Source: Rhodoferax sp.
GTDB lineage: Bacteria; Pseudomonadota; Gammaproteobacteria; Burkholderiales; Burkholderiaceae_C
Direction of reading: 5' to 3'
NCBI GenBank assembly: GCA_019449595.1
Contig: JAGRPL010000012.1
Location: 1-64,000, forward strand
DNA length: 64,000 bases
The notes beneath the pieces were generated by a model that had not been told where the DNA came from, did not search any database, and saw only the letters and a program-made list of their open reading frames with translations. Both the position numbers and the translations under genes were made by a program. Shown one piece after another: positions 47,408 to 56,618 of the stretch (positions are counted from its first letter, which is position 1; every line of letters starts with the position of its first letter).

Positions 47408-49234
47408 ATGCCCAGCGCCTTCAATTTCTCGTCTTCGCCCTTCGACTGCCTGACCCTGGAAGAGCAGCGCCTGGTGCGCGACCATGTGGACATTGCCTAC
47501 TTTCCCCAGGGCGAAACCATCCTGGCGCCGGGCGCGCAGCCCACGCACCTGTTTGTCATCATCAAGGGCTTTGTCCAGCAGTTCGACGGCAACGAGGTGC
47601 TGACCACCTACGGCCCCGACGACTGCTTTGACGGCCGGGGGCTGGTGGCCGGCAAGGTCAGCAGCCGTTTCGTGGCGGCCGAGGAGGTGGTGGCCTACCA
47701 GCTGGCCAAGCAGACGGTGAGCGACCTGATTGCAGGCAACGCCACCTTCGGGGCCCTGCTGTTTTCCGATCTGTCCAACAAGCTCAGTGCACTGTCGGAG
47801 CGGCAGAGCCGCCACGAGCTGCAGTCGCTCACCATGGCCCGGGTGGACGAGGCCTTTGTGCGCATGCCGTATTTCGTGGACGCCGACACCAGCATCCTGG
47901 AGGTGGTGAAGCAGTTCCACGCCCTGCGCACCGCCACCGTGCTGGTGCGCGACCGGCGGGTGGATCCACCGGCGCTGGGCATCTTCACGGTGTCCGGGCT
48001 GCAGCAGGCCATCCTGCACGGCACGCCGCTGGACCGCCTGCCGGTGGGTGAACTGGCCAACTTCTCCCTCATCCGCGTGCGCCCGGACGATCAGCTGGGC
48101 GACGCGCTGGCGGTCATGGTCAAGCACTCGGTGCACCGGGTGGTGGTGGCCGATGGCCCGCAGATTCTGGGCGTGCTGGAGGCGCTGGACCTGTTCAGCT
48201 ACCTGTCCAACCAGTCCTACCAGATCAATGTCCAGATCATCGACGCCCAGGACGTGGCCACCCTCAAGCGGGCCGCCGAGCAGATCACCCGGCTGATTGC
48301 GCTGCTGCACCGCAACGGCACCAACGTCAACCTGATTGCCCGGCTGGTGCAGGCGCTCAATGCCCGCCTGTTCGAGCGGACCTGGCAGCTGATTGCGCCG
48401 CCCGACCTGGTGGCCAACAGCTGCCTGTTTGTGATGGGCAGCGAAGGCCGGGGCGAGCAGCTGCTCAAGACCGACCAGGACAACGGCCTGGTGCTGCGCG
48501 ACGGCTACGTGTGTTCAGTGGACGTGGCGGCGGTGTGCCGCCAGTTCTCGGCGGCGCTGGCCGACTTCGGCTACCCGGCGTGCCCGGGCAACATCATGGT
48601 CAGCAACCCGCAGTGGTGCCAGAGCGTGGGCGACTTCAGCCAGATGGTGCGCCTGTGGTGGATGGCGCCCACCCCCGACAGCCTGATGGCGCTGGCCATC
48701 TTCCTGGACGCGCATGCGGTCTGTGGCGACACGGCCTTGCTGGACCAGGTGCGCGCGGCCGTGTTCGACCTGACGGCCGACAACGATGCCATGCTGGCGC
48801 GCTTTGCCTCGGCCATCAATTTCTTCGGCAGCAGCAACGGCTGGTGGAACCGCCTGCTGTCGCTGGGCGAGCCGGGCAAGGAGCAGCTCGACATCAAGAA
48901 GGTGGGCGTGTTTCCGCTGGTGCATGGCATTCGCAGCCTGGCGCTGGCGCAGCACATTTCCGCCACCACCACGGCGGGCCGCATCGAGGCGCTGGTGGCC
49001 GCGGGCGTGTTGCCCGAGAAGCTGGCGGCCGATCTGGTCGACAGCCTGTATTTTTTCATGGGCCTGAAGCTGAAAGTGGGGCTGCAGGAACTGGCCACCG
49101 GGCATGCCGTCTCCGGCGGCGTGCAGGTAGACAAGCTCAGCAGCCTGGACCGTGATTTGCTCAAGGACACGCTGGGTGTGGTCAAGCAGTTCAAGGTGCT
49201 GCTGAACCAGCGCTTCCACCTGGACGCGGTGTGA
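47408..49234 (+). CDS. Cyclic-nucleotide-binding/CBS/DUF294 signalling protein
   Basis: A 608-residue cytosolic protein: cNMP-binding domain (residues about 10-120, PGAQPTHLFVIIKGFVQQF), CBS pair (about 150-280, MPYFVDADTSILEVVKQF and VKHSVHRVVVADGPQILGVL), and a DUF294 nucleotidyltransferase domain (MGSEGRGEQLLKTDQDNGLV, with the Gly-Ser and Asp-x-Asp metal motif) plus its C-terminal helical domain. It probably senses nucleotides and modifies a target. A GTG ten codons earlier (47378) is another start. It overlaps the exonuclease gene by 1 bp; this pair is often found near acetate/sodium symporter genes such as actP, as here. Confidence 0.9.
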   Translation: MPSAFNFSSSPFDCLTLEEQRLVRDHVDIAYFPQGETILAPGAQPTHLFVIIKGFVQQFDGNEVLTTYGPDDCFDGRGLVAGKVSSRFVAAEEVVAYQLAKQTVSDLIAGNATFGALLFSDLSNKLSALSERQSRHELQSLTMARVDEAFVRMPYFVDADTSILEVVKQFHALRTATVLVRDRRVDPPALGIFTVSGLQQAILHGTPLDRLPVGELANFSLIRVRPDDQLGDALAVMVKHSVHRVVVADGPQILGVLEALDLFSYLSNQSYQINVQIIDAQDVATLKRAAEQITRLIALLHRNGTNVNLIARLVQALNARLFERTWQLIAPPDLVANSCLFVMGSEGRGEQLLKTDQDNGLVLRDGYVCSVDVAAVCRQFSAALADFGYPACPGNIMVSNPQWCQSVGDFSQMVRLWWMAPTPDSLMALAIFLDAHAVCGDTALLDQVRAAVFDLTADNDAMLARFASAINFFGSSNGWWNRLLSLGEPGKEQLDIKKVGVFPLVHGIRSLALAQHISATTTAGRIEALVAAGVLPEKLAADLVDSLYFFMGLKLKVGLQELATGHAVSGGVQVDKLSSLDRDLLKDTLGVVKQFKVLLNQRFHLDAV

Positions 49235-49890
49235 TGCGCTCGCGCCTGTCGCCCTTGCGCTGGTTTGCGGCCCTCAAGCGCGGGTGGATGCTGTACCACC
49301 TGGGGGATCCGCAGTTTCGCTTCATGTGGGATGCGCCGCCCGAAGACGAATGGGTGGCGCTCGACTGCGAGACCACGGGGCTCAACGTGAAGACCGACGC
49401 CATCATCGCCATCGGGGCGGTGCGCATCCGGGGCAACCGCGTCATGACCAGCGAGCGCCTGGAGCTGCTGGTGCGCCCGCAGGGCCAGCGCATCTCGGCC
49501 GACAGCGTGCGGGTGCACCGCCTGCGTGAGCAGGACGTGGCGCAGGGCATCAGCGCCGAGGAGGCCATGGTGCGCCTGCTGCACTTCATCGGCAGCCGGC
49601 CCCTGGTGGGCTACTACCTGGAATTCGATGTGGCCATGATCAACCGGGTGCTGTTTCCCATGCTCGGTATGGGGCTGCCGCAGCCCCGCATCGAGGTCTC
49701 GGCCCTGTACTACGACTACAAGTACCGGCAACTGCCGGCGCAGGCGCGCGACAGCACGCGCATCGACTTGCGCTTTGACAGCCTCATGCAGGATCTGGGC
49801 TTGCCGGTGCGCCCGGCGCACGATGCGCTCAACGACGCCGTCATGGCCGCACTGGCGTTCGTGAAGCTGCGTGCCGGAGCAGGCCGTTAG
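49234..49890 (+). CDS. DnaQ-like 3'-5' exonuclease
   Basis: A 218-residue DEDDh exonuclease of the DNA polymerase III epsilon type. ExoI is ALDCETTGLNVKTDAIIAIG (Asp-x-Glu), ExoII lies in GYYLEFDVAMINRVLF and ExoIIIe in RPAHDALNDAVMAALAF. It is not the housekeeping dnaQ, whose usual neighbour rnhA is absent. ATG 49234 overlaps the preceding stop; a GTG one codon earlier is possible. Its 3' end overlaps the diguanylate cyclase gene by 4 bp, convergently. Confidence 0.9.
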   Translation: MRSRLSPLRWFAALKRGWMLYHLGDPQFRFMWDAPPEDEWVALDCETTGLNVKTDAIIAIGAVRIRGNRVMTSERLELLVRPQGQRISADSVRVHRLREQDVAQGISAEEAMVRLLHFIGSRPLVGYYLEFDVAMINRVLFPMLGMGLPQPRIEVSALYYDYKYRQLPAQARDSTRIDLRFDSLMQDLGLPVRPAHDALNDAVMAALAFVKLRAGAGR

Positions 49891-51551
49891 GCGGCGGCGC
49901 GGTCGGTGCCCGGCGGGGTGGCCAGCTGGTAGCGGTGCCCGCCGGATTGCTTGGCCTTGTACATCGCGTCATCGGCGGCCGTGCGCAGGTCGTCCTGTGC
50001 GCTGTGGCCGTCACCCACCGCAATGCCGATGGACAGGCCGATGCGGCAGGCGCCGTGCTGGAGCGTGACCGGGGCCTCCAGTGCCTTGAGGCACTTGGTG
50101 GCCACCGCGCAGGCCGCGGCCTCGGCCCGCTCGGGCGCGGTGTCGAGGTCTTCCATCACCATCATGAACTCGTCGCCCCCCAGGCGGGCCAGGGTGTCCG
50201 ATTCGCGCACCACCGCGCCCAGCCGGCGTGCCACTTCGACCAGGGCGGCATCGCCGGCCTCGTGCCCCAGGCTGTCGTTGATGGGCTTGAACCCGTCCAG
50301 GTCCAGGTACAGCACGCCCATGTGGGTGCCATTGCGCTGCGCGCGCGCCAGCGCCTGGGTCAGGCGGTCGTTCAGCAGCGTGCGGTTGGGCAGCCCGGTG
50401 AGGGGGTCGTGGTGGGCGGCCTGCTCCAGTGCCATCTGGTTGACCTGCAGCTTGGCCAGCAGGCGGTTGAACGCCATGGTCAGGCTTCCCACTTCGTCTT
50501 CCCGCACCACCGTCAGCGGCTCCAGCGGCAAGTCGCCCCGCGTCATGCGGTCGGCCTGGTCGGCAGCCCGCAGCAGGGGGCGGAAGATGAACAGCAGACT
50601 GATCGAGGACAGGATGATGAAGACGATCACGGCGCCGGCGCTGCCGAGCGTCACCAGGTATTTGGCCCGGAAGACGGAGGCAAATGCCTCGGCCGTCGGG
50701 ATGCGGGCCACCACGAACCAGCCGGTGCTGGGAACCGACGCCATGGCGGAAATTTCTTCCACGCCCTGCGCGTTGACGGTGACGCCGCTGCCCCGGTAGC
50801 CGGCCATGGCGCGGTCATGCAGGGGGTTCACGCCCTCCGGGGGGGTGGGCTTGAGGGCCATCTCCGGCTTGCTGGAGGCGATGAACAGCCGGTCGCGTGG
50901 CGAGACCAGCAGAAACCCGCCGCCTTCTCCGATGCGGCTCTGCTGTGCCAGGGAAAGAAACCCGGGCGCGTTCAGGGCCGTGACGCCGGCGAGCACCGCG
51001 CGGACCTGCCCGGAGGCGTCCTTGATGGGCACGGCCATGGGCAGCACGGGTACCTGGGCCACCCGGCCCACGACGGGGCGGCCCACCGCAAAATCTCCGG
51101 CCAGCGCGGTGCGGATGTAGTCACGGTCACCGTAGTTCACGGTGGCGCGCAAGGGGCTGGGAGGAAAGTCCGCCAGGGGCTGGCCGGTCTGGTCGGTGAC
51201 GAAGACTCCGTGGGAGAAAAGGGGCTGCAAGGGGTAGCGTTCGCCCAGCCACTGGCGCAAGGCGTCGGGGCGGCTCAGCAGCTCCAGTGGCAGGGACTCG
51301 GCCATTTTCCGCAGCAACACCTGGCGCTCCACGATCTTGTAGTCGACATCGCGGGCCACGTAGCTGGCCAGGGATTCCTGCTGGGACGCGAACACGCGGC
51401 TCAGGTCTTCCGCCAGAAAGGTTGTAAGGGTGAAATACCGGCCCACTGCGCCCATGAGCACAACGGCAACGCCAATCAGGAGCAGGCGGGTGATGATGCT
51501 GTTGGCGATGCGTTGAATCGACATTAAATTGATATTAATGGAAAAACGCAT
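49887..51551 (-). CDS. Membrane-bound diguanylate cyclase with Cache sensor
   Basis: A 554-residue protein: transmembrane helix (about 15-37), periplasmic double-Cache sensor (about 45-285), second transmembrane helix, HAMP, and a C-terminal GGDEF domain. The active site is LARLGGDEFMMVMED and a product-inhibition I-site RESD is five residues before it, so it should make cyclic di-GMP and be feedback-controlled. No EAL domain is present. Start at 51551 (MRFSININLMSIQ) or 51524; neither has a strong ribosome-binding site. The gene follows actP by 106 bp and the terminator there, so it has its own promoter in 51552-51657. Confidence 0.92.
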   Translation of the reverse strand: MRFSININLMSIQRIANSIITRLLLIGVAVVLMGAVGRYFTLTTFLAEDLSRVFASQQESLASYVARDVDYKIVERQVLLRKMAESLPLELLSRPDALRQWLGERYPLQPLFSHGVFVTDQTGQPLADFPPSPLRATVNYGDRDYIRTALAGDFAVGRPVVGRVAQVPVLPMAVPIKDASGQVRAVLAGVTALNAPGFLSLAQQSRIGEGGGFLLVSPRDRLFIASSKPEMALKPTPPEGVNPLHDRAMAGYRGSGVTVNAQGVEEISAMASVPSTGWFVVARIPTAEAFASVFRAKYLVTLGSAGAVIVFIILSSISLLFIFRPLLRAADQADRMTRGDLPLEPLTVVREDEVGSLTMAFNRLLAKLQVNQMALEQAAHHDPLTGLPNRTLLNDRLTQALARAQRNGTHMGVLYLDLDGFKPINDSLGHEAGDAALVEVARRLGAVVRESDTLARLGGDEFMMVMEDLDTAPERAEAAACAVATKCLKALEAPVTLQHGACRIGLSIGIAVGDGHSAQDDLRTAADDAMYKAKQSGGHRYQLATPPGTDRAAA

Positions 51552-51603
51552 TTTGCATAGCCCTGTGTCCTTTTGATGACGGACCGCCCCGGAGCAGGGC
51601 GGG

Positions 51604-51632
51604 CGTAAAAAAACCGGGCAGTTGCCCGGTTT
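51604..51632 (-). terminator. Intrinsic terminator of actP
   Basis: The minus strand reads AACCGGGCAACTGCCCGGTT (51612-51631) followed by T residues (TTTTTTT on the minus strand, to 51607). It lies 26 bp past the actP stop codon. Confidence 0.88.
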
Positions 51633-51657
51633 CTTGGTGTGGGCGTGAACCGCCCGT

Positions 51658-53472
51658 TTAGTGACCCGACGCGCCCGAGGCACCCAGGCCGGTCTCGGAG
51701 CGCACCTGTTGCGCCTTGAACAGGTCGCGTTCCTTGGCGGCCTGCGGGCTGCGGTCCAGCACCGAGAACAGCCATACGCCCACGAAGCCGATGGTCATGG
51801 AGAACAGGGCCGGGGACGAGTAGGGGAACCAGGCCGAGCCCTTGGGGTTGCCCAGCACGGCTTCCCACACCGAGGGCGACACCACGGTCAGGCCGACCGA
51901 GGAGATCAGGCCCAGGAAGCCGCCGATGACGGCGCCCTTGGTGGTGCAGTCTTTCCACAGCACGGACATGAACAGCACCGGGAAGTTGGCCGACGCCGCA
52001 ATGGCGAAGGCCAGCGCCACCATGAAGGCGATGTTCTGCTTCTCGAAGGCGATGCCCAGGCCCACGGCGATGATGCCCAGTGCCACGGTGGTGATGCGCG
52101 AGACCTTCAGTTCGGAGGCGCTGTCGGCGTTGCCCTTCTTGATCACGGTGGCGTACAGGTCGTGCGACACGGCCGACGCGCCGGAGAGCGTCAGGCCGGC
52201 CACCACGGCCAGGATGGTGGCAAAAGCCACGGCAGAAATGAAGCCGAAGAATACGTTGCCGCCAACGGCCTTGGCCACCAGCACCGCAGCCATGTTGGCC
52301 GAGCCGCCGCCGCCCTTGATGATGCCCTTGGCCGTGTCCGCAAACTCGGGGTTGGTCAGCACCAGGGTGATGGCACCGAAGCCGATGATGAAGATCAGGA
52401 CGTAGAAGTAACCGATCCAGGTGGTCGCCCAGAACACGGACTTGCGGGCTTCCTTGGCGTCGGGCACCGTGAAGAAGCGCATCAGGATGTGGGGCAGACC
52501 TGCGGTACCGAACATCAGAGCCATGCCGAAGGAAATGGCAGAGATCGGGTCCTTGATGAAACCACCGGGTCCCATGATGGACAGGCCTTCCTTGGCGGGC
52601 ACGATGGCCTGGGCCTTGGCCAGCGCGGCAGCGGCGGCAGCCTGGGCTTCCGGCGTGGTCGCCGCGGCAGCAGCAGCGGTGGCCGACGCGATGGCCGCGG
52701 TCTGGGCGTTGGAGGCCAGCAGGGTCTTCACGATCACACCCTTGGCAAACAGGGCTTCAGGGCTGAAGCCGAACTGCGCCAGCACCATGACGGCCATGAA
52801 GGTCACGCCGGCCAGCAGCAGGCAGGCCTTGATGATCTGCACCCAGGTGGTGGCGGTCATGCCGCCGAACAGCACGTACACCATCATCAGCACGCCGACG
52901 ATGACCACGGCCACGATGTAGTCCAGGCCGAACAGCAGCTTGATCAGCGCACCGGCGCCCACCATCTGGGCGATCAGGTAGAACGCCACTACCACCAGCG
53001 TGCCGGAGGCGGCAAAGACGCGGATGGGGGTCTGCTGGAAGCGGTAGCCGGCCACGTCGGCAAAAGTGAACTTGCCCAGGTTGCGCAGGCGCTCGGCCAT
53101 CAGGAAGGTGATGACGGGCCAGCCCACCAGGAAGCCGATGGAGTAGATCAGACCGTCATAGCCCGAAGCCATCACGGCGGCGGAAATACCCAGGAAGGAA
53201 GCGGCCGACATGTAGTCGCCGGCAATGGCCAGGCCGTTCTGGAAGCCGGTGATGCCACCGCCGCCGGTGTAGAAATCGGCAGCCGACTTGGTCTTGGCTG
53301 CGGCCCACTTGGTGATGAACAGGGTGCCCACCACAAAGACGGCAAACATGGAAATGGCGACGTAGTTGGTGGGTTGCTTGTCCACCTGGCCCAAGTCACC
53401 GCCAGCGGCTTGCGCGGCAGCGGCCGCGAACAGTGCGCCCAGCGCGATCAGGAATTGGAGTCCGGCCTTCAT
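51658..53472 (-). CDS. actP: Cation:acetate symporter
   Basis: A 604-residue sodium:solute symporter of the ActP type with a cleavable-looking N-terminal helix (residues 1-22) and about 13 membrane helices. Visible are [40 protein letters not shown], and [20 protein letters not shown]. An Ala-rich insertion of roughly 50 residues (near residues 245-295, encoded around 52600-52740) lies in an extra-membrane loop. It overlaps DUF485 by 4 bp, the usual yjcH-actP arrangement, and imports acetate (and possibly glycolate). Confidence 0.96.
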   Translation of the reverse strand: MKAGLQFLIALGALFAAAAAQAAGGDLGQVDKQPTNYVAISMFAVFVVGTLFITKWAAAKTKSAADFYTGGGGITGFQNGLAIAGDYMSAASFLGISAAVMASGYDGLIYSIGFLVGWPVITFLMAERLRNLGKFTFADVAGYRFQQTPIRVFAASGTLVVVAFYLIAQMVGAGALIKLLFGLDYIVAVVIVGVLMMVYVLFGGMTATTWVQIIKACLLLAGVTFMAVMVLAQFGFSPEALFAKGVIVKTLLASNAQTAAIASATAAAAAATTPEAQAAAAAALAKAQAIVPAKEGLSIMGPGGFIKDPISAISFGMALMFGTAGLPHILMRFFTVPDAKEARKSVFWATTWIGYFYVLIFIIGFGAITLVLTNPEFADTAKGIIKGGGGSANMAAVLVAKAVGGNVFFGFISAVAFATILAVVAGLTLSGASAVSHDLYATVIKKGNADSASELKVSRITTVALGIIAVGLGIAFEKQNIAFMVALAFAIAASANFPVLFMSVLWKDCTTKGAVIGGFLGLISSVGLTVVSPSVWEAVLGNPKGSAWFPYSSPALFSMTIGFVGVWLFSVLDRSPQAAKERDLFKAQQVRSETGLGASGASGH

Positions 53473-53777
53473 TTGGAAGCTTCTTTCAGGATTTCGGCGG
53501 TCAGACGGTCGAATTCGCCATTGGCGCGACGCACATAGATGCCCGTGATGATGATGGTGAAGACGATGACGCCAAAACCGATGGGAACGCCCAGGGAGGT
53601 GACGCCAGCGCCAATGGGCTGGGCCAGGAAAGGCTTGTCGAACGCAATCAGCGCGATGTAGCCGTAATACACCACCATCATGATGGCGGTCAGCAGCCAG
53701 CCGAAGCTGTTGCGTTTCTTGCGAAGTTCGTGGTACTTCGGGTTGGCCTCGATCTTGGCCACGACAGGGTCGGTCAT
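53469..53777 (-). CDS. yjcH: DUF485 inner-membrane protein (YjcH)
   Basis: A 102-residue protein with two transmembrane helices (about 26-48 and 60-83) and the conserved N-terminal [20 protein letters not shown] and [20 protein letters not shown]. It partners ActP in acetate transport; its exact role is not known. It is the first gene of the operon and overlaps actP by ATGA. The promoter lies in the 342-bp region before it. Confidence 0.95.
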   Translation of the reverse strand: MTDPVVAKIEANPKYHELRKKRNSFGWLLTAIMMVVYYGYIALIAFDKPFLAQPIGAGVTSLGVPIGFGVIVFTIIITGIYVRRANGEFDRLTAEILKEASK

Positions 53778-54119
53778 ATATCTCCTACGATTTACTAGTT
53801 CTACAACAGCGCGGTGCGGCCGTTGCCGGGGCGGATATTGGTCGGATGGTCTGACTAAGTCCTTACGGATTACTAGGAAATACGAGGACTTTCCCTAGGG
53901 CGAAGGAGGCTGAAAAATCCACCGAAAGCGGCATTGCGCCAATATTTTTCACCATGGAAAAACGGGCGTCAGGGTTAGTTCCTAGTGCGTAAGGTAGCGT
54001 TCAGCTTGAAGTCAGCTTGCGTTGGAAAGCTGTCAGAACTAGGTCAGAACTGCTCAACATAGTTCGCCTCATCCACCCGTGCCGGGTGGTTGAAATTATT
54101 TAAAAAAGGAGACCCAACT
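53778..54119. other. Divergent promoter region, yjcH-actP versus MHS transporter
   Basis: No gene is seen in these 342 bp. It contains two TTACTAG sequences (53790-53796 and 53868-53874), and a direct repeat GTCAGAAC (54032-54039 and 54043-54050) plus the near-repeat TCAGCTTG (54001-54008 and 54012-54019). TTCCCTAGGG at 53891 and TAGTTCCTAGTG at 53978 add related CTAG-containing sites. The clustering suggests binding by a response regulator controlling acetate uptake, but no known consensus was matched. AAAAAAGGAGACC is the ribosome-binding region of the transporter. Confidence 0.45.
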
Positions 54120-55775
54120 ATGGCAACAGCAGCCCCACGGCCGATGTCTGCGGAAGAGAAGAAAGTCATCTTCGCTTCCTCACTCGGTACGGTTTTTGAG
54201 TGGTACGACTTCTACCTGTACGGTTCGTTGGCGGCCATCATTGCCAAACAGTTCTTCAGTGGACTGGACGCTGGCTCCGCCTTCATCTTCGCCTTGCTGG
54301 CGTTCGCGGCCGGTTTCATCGTGCGCCCCTTCGGCGCGCTGGTGTTCGGTCGTCTGGGCGACATGATCGGGCGCAAGTACACCTTCCTGGTGACCATCCT
54401 GATCATGGGTCTGTCGACCTTTGTCGTGGGTATCCTGCCCAACTACGCCACCATCGGCGTGGCCGCCCCCGTGATCCTGATTGCCCTGCGCATGCTGCAA
54501 GGCCTGGCACTGGGCGGTGAGTACGGCGGTGCTGCCACCTACGTGGCCGAGCACTCGCCCCACGGCAAGCGCGGTGCCTACACCTCCTGGATCCAGACCA
54601 CGGCCACCCTGGGCCTGTTCCTGAGCCTGATGGTGATTCTGGGTACCCGCACCATCGTCGGTGAGGCTGCCTTTGCCGATTGGGGCTGGCGCGTGCCGTT
54701 CATCGTGTCCATCCTGCTGTTGGCCGTGTCGGTCTACATCCGCTTGAGCATGAATGAGTCGCCCGCCTTCACCAAGATGAAGGCCGAAGGCAAGACCTCC
54801 AAGGCGCCCCTGTCCGAATCCTTCGGCCAGTGGAAGAACCTGAAGATCGTGATCCTGGCCCTGATCGGCCTGACCGCCGGCCAGGCCGTGGTCTGGTACT
54901 CCGGCCAGTTCTACGCCCTGTTCTTCCTAACCCAAGCCCTGAAGGTGGACGGCGCTTCCGCCAACATCTATGTGGCCATCTCCCTGGTCATTGGCACACC
55001 GTTCTTCGTGATCTTCGGTGCCTGGTCCGACAAGATTGGCCGCAAGCCCATCATCATGGCCGGCTGCCTGTTGGCAGTGGTGACGTACTTCCCGGTGTTC
55101 GAGGCGCTGACCAAGGCCGGCAACCCCGACCTGTACGCTGCCCAGCAAAAGAACAAGGTGATCGTTACCGCTGACCCGAGCGAGTGCTCGTTCCAGTTCA
55201 ACCCCACCGGTACCGCCAAGTTCACCAGCTCGTGCGACATCGCCAAGCAGGTTCTGGCCGGCGCTTCGGTGAGCTACGACAACGTGGTGGGTGCCCCCGG
55301 CTCGGTGGCGACCATCAAGATCGGTGAAACCGCCATCTCCAGCTACACGTCCAAGGGCCTGCCCGCCGACGAAGCCAAGGCCAAGGACGCTGCGTTCAAG
55401 AAGGCTGTGGCAGACGACCTGAAGGCCGCCGGCTACCCCGCCAAGGCTGACATGGCCAAGGTGGACAAGGTCATGGTCATCGCCATCCTGACCTACCTCG
55501 TGATCCTGGTGACCATGGTGTACGGCCCCATTGCCGCCATGCTGGTAGAACTGTTCCCGACCCGTATCCGCTACACCTCCATGAGCTTGCCCTACCACAT
55601 CGGTAACGGCTGGTTCGGTGGCCTGTTGCCCACCACGGCGTTTGCCATCGTGGCGCAAACCGGTAACATGTACAACGGTTTGTGGTACCCCGTCATCATT
55701 GCTGGCATGACCTTCGTGGTCGGCATGCTGTTCGTCCGTGAAACCAAGGACGTGGACATCTACGCCAACGATTGA
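54120..55775 (+). CDS. MHS-type major-facilitator transporter with large loop insertion
   Basis: A 551-residue MFS transporter of the metabolite:H+ symporter group (ProP/ShiA-like), shown by FEWYDFYLYGSLAAIIAKQF, GDMIGRKYTFL and LALGGEYGGAATYVAEHSP with a typical GxYGGxATY pattern. About 12 membrane helices are expected. Residues ~340-450, encoded near 55140-55470, form a soluble insertion with a Cys pair (DPSECSFQF and SSCDIA) and Lys/Ala-rich helices between membrane segments. The substrate is not predictable; carboxylates or betaines are typical. The ATG at 54120 has AAGGAG. A terminator follows. Confidence 0.92.
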   Translation: MATAAPRPMSAEEKKVIFASSLGTVFEWYDFYLYGSLAAIIAKQFFSGLDAGSAFIFALLAFAAGFIVRPFGALVFGRLGDMIGRKYTFLVTILIMGLSTFVVGILPNYATIGVAAPVILIALRMLQGLALGGEYGGAATYVAEHSPHGKRGAYTSWIQTTATLGLFLSLMVILGTRTIVGEAAFADWGWRVPFIVSILLLAVSVYIRLSMNESPAFTKMKAEGKTSKAPLSESFGQWKNLKIVILALIGLTAGQAVVWYSGQFYALFFLTQALKVDGASANIYVAISLVIGTPFFVIFGAWSDKIGRKPIIMAGCLLAVVTYFPVFEALTKAGNPDLYAAQQKNKVIVTADPSECSFQFNPTGTAKFTSSCDIAKQVLAGASVSYDNVVGAPGSVATIKIGETAISSYTSKGLPADEAKAKDAAFKKAVADDLKAAGYPAKADMAKVDKVMVIAILTYLVILVTMVYGPIAAMLVELFPTRIRYTSMSLPYHIGNGWFGGLLPTTAFAIVAQTGNMYNGLWYPVIIAGMTFVVGMLFVRETKDVDIYAND

Positions 55776-55792
55776 GTGTGAGTTGAGTTAAC

Positions 55793-55823
55793 GGCCCCGG
55801 ACCTACAGGCCCGGGGCCTTTTT
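55793..55823 (+). terminator. Intrinsic terminator after the MHS transporter
   Basis: An 8-bp GGCCCCGG stem (55793-55800 and complement 55811-55818) with a 10-nt loop is followed by TTTTT. It lies 18 bp past the stop codon. Confidence 0.92.
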
Positions 55824-55842
55824 ATTTCATTTAGGAATGGGT

Positions 55843-56010
55843 ATGTGGAAAATTGCAGTGGGTTTTGTGGTGTTTGCCGGTTTGGCCATGTTCATCCTGA
55901 GCAAGGGCGGCGATATTGACATGAGTGGAGAGAAGCACGGCATTGAGACCGAGCACGCGCCGGCTGCCGCCGCATCGGCACCCGTAGCGGCCGCCAGTGC
56001 CAGCAAGTAA
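55843..56010 (+). CDS. Small membrane protein, hypothetical
   Basis: A 55-residue protein: one transmembrane helix (WKIAVGFVVFAGLAMFIL), then SKGGDIDMSGEKHGIE and an Ala/Pro/Ser-rich C-terminal tail. AGGA lies 6 bp before the ATG at 55843 (an alternative ATG is at 55837), which favours it as a real gene. It has GC3-biased codon use like its neighbours. The function is unknown; it is a single-gene unit between the transporter terminator and the next gene. Confidence 0.65.
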   Translation: MWKIAVGFVVFAGLAMFILSKGGDIDMSGEKHGIETEHAPAAAASAPVAAASASK

Positions 56011-56094
56011 GCAGAAGCCTCCGGCCGGTGACAAGACCGGCACGGGGGACAGGCTTAGTCGAGGGAGCCGTTTTTCTCAATCTGGAGCGCAGCC

Positions 56095-56571
56095 ATGAAA
56101 TACATCAAGACAGAAGCGGGGCAGCTGGCGTTCAAGGAGCGGTCGGTGCTGTTTTCCTCGCGGCAGCGCACCGCATTCATCATGTTCGATGGCAACAAGG
56201 ATGTGGCGCAGGTGCTTGCCGCCATGTCCGGCATGGGGCTGACGCAGGAGGATGTGGAGCACATGGTGGCGCAGGGTTTCCTGACCCCGGCTCCCGGCCA
56301 GGCCGCCCTGGCGCAAGCCGATGCCGCACAGGCCTCGGCCAAGGAGGCTGCGGCGGAGACCTTCAGCGCGCGCTCACCCCAGGACCGGTACAAGGATGCC
56401 AAGCCGCTGGCCACGCAACTCACGGCGGGGCTGGGGCTGCGCGGGTTCCGGCTGAACATGTCGGTGGAGGCCGCCAGTGGCTATGACGACCTGCTGGCCC
56501 TGCTGCCCAAGATCAAGGATGCAGTCGGCCCCAAAGCCTGTCAGGAATTGGAACGCGCCCTCACAGGTTGA
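56095..56571 (+). CDS. Conserved hypothetical protein
   Basis: A 158-residue protein without signal or membrane segments. The N-terminal half resembles a winged-helix or small sensor fold (residues 5-65, LAFKERSVLFSSRQRTAFIM, FDGNKDVAQVLAAMSGMGLT), then an Ala-rich linker, then a helical end (GLRGFRLNMSVEAASGYDDL). I do not recognise the family. It lies 47 bp before uvrA and could share a transcript with it. Confidence 0.7.
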   Translation: MKYIKTEAGQLAFKERSVLFSSRQRTAFIMFDGNKDVAQVLAAMSGMGLTQEDVEHMVAQGFLTPAPGQAALAQADAAQASAKEAAAETFSARSPQDRYKDAKPLATQLTAGLGLRGFRLNMSVEAASGYDDLLALLPKIKDAVGPKACQELERALTG

Positions 56572-56618
56572 GGGCAACTGCCTAGAATGTCTTTCCCTAT
56601 CAGGAAAGAGCATTCACC

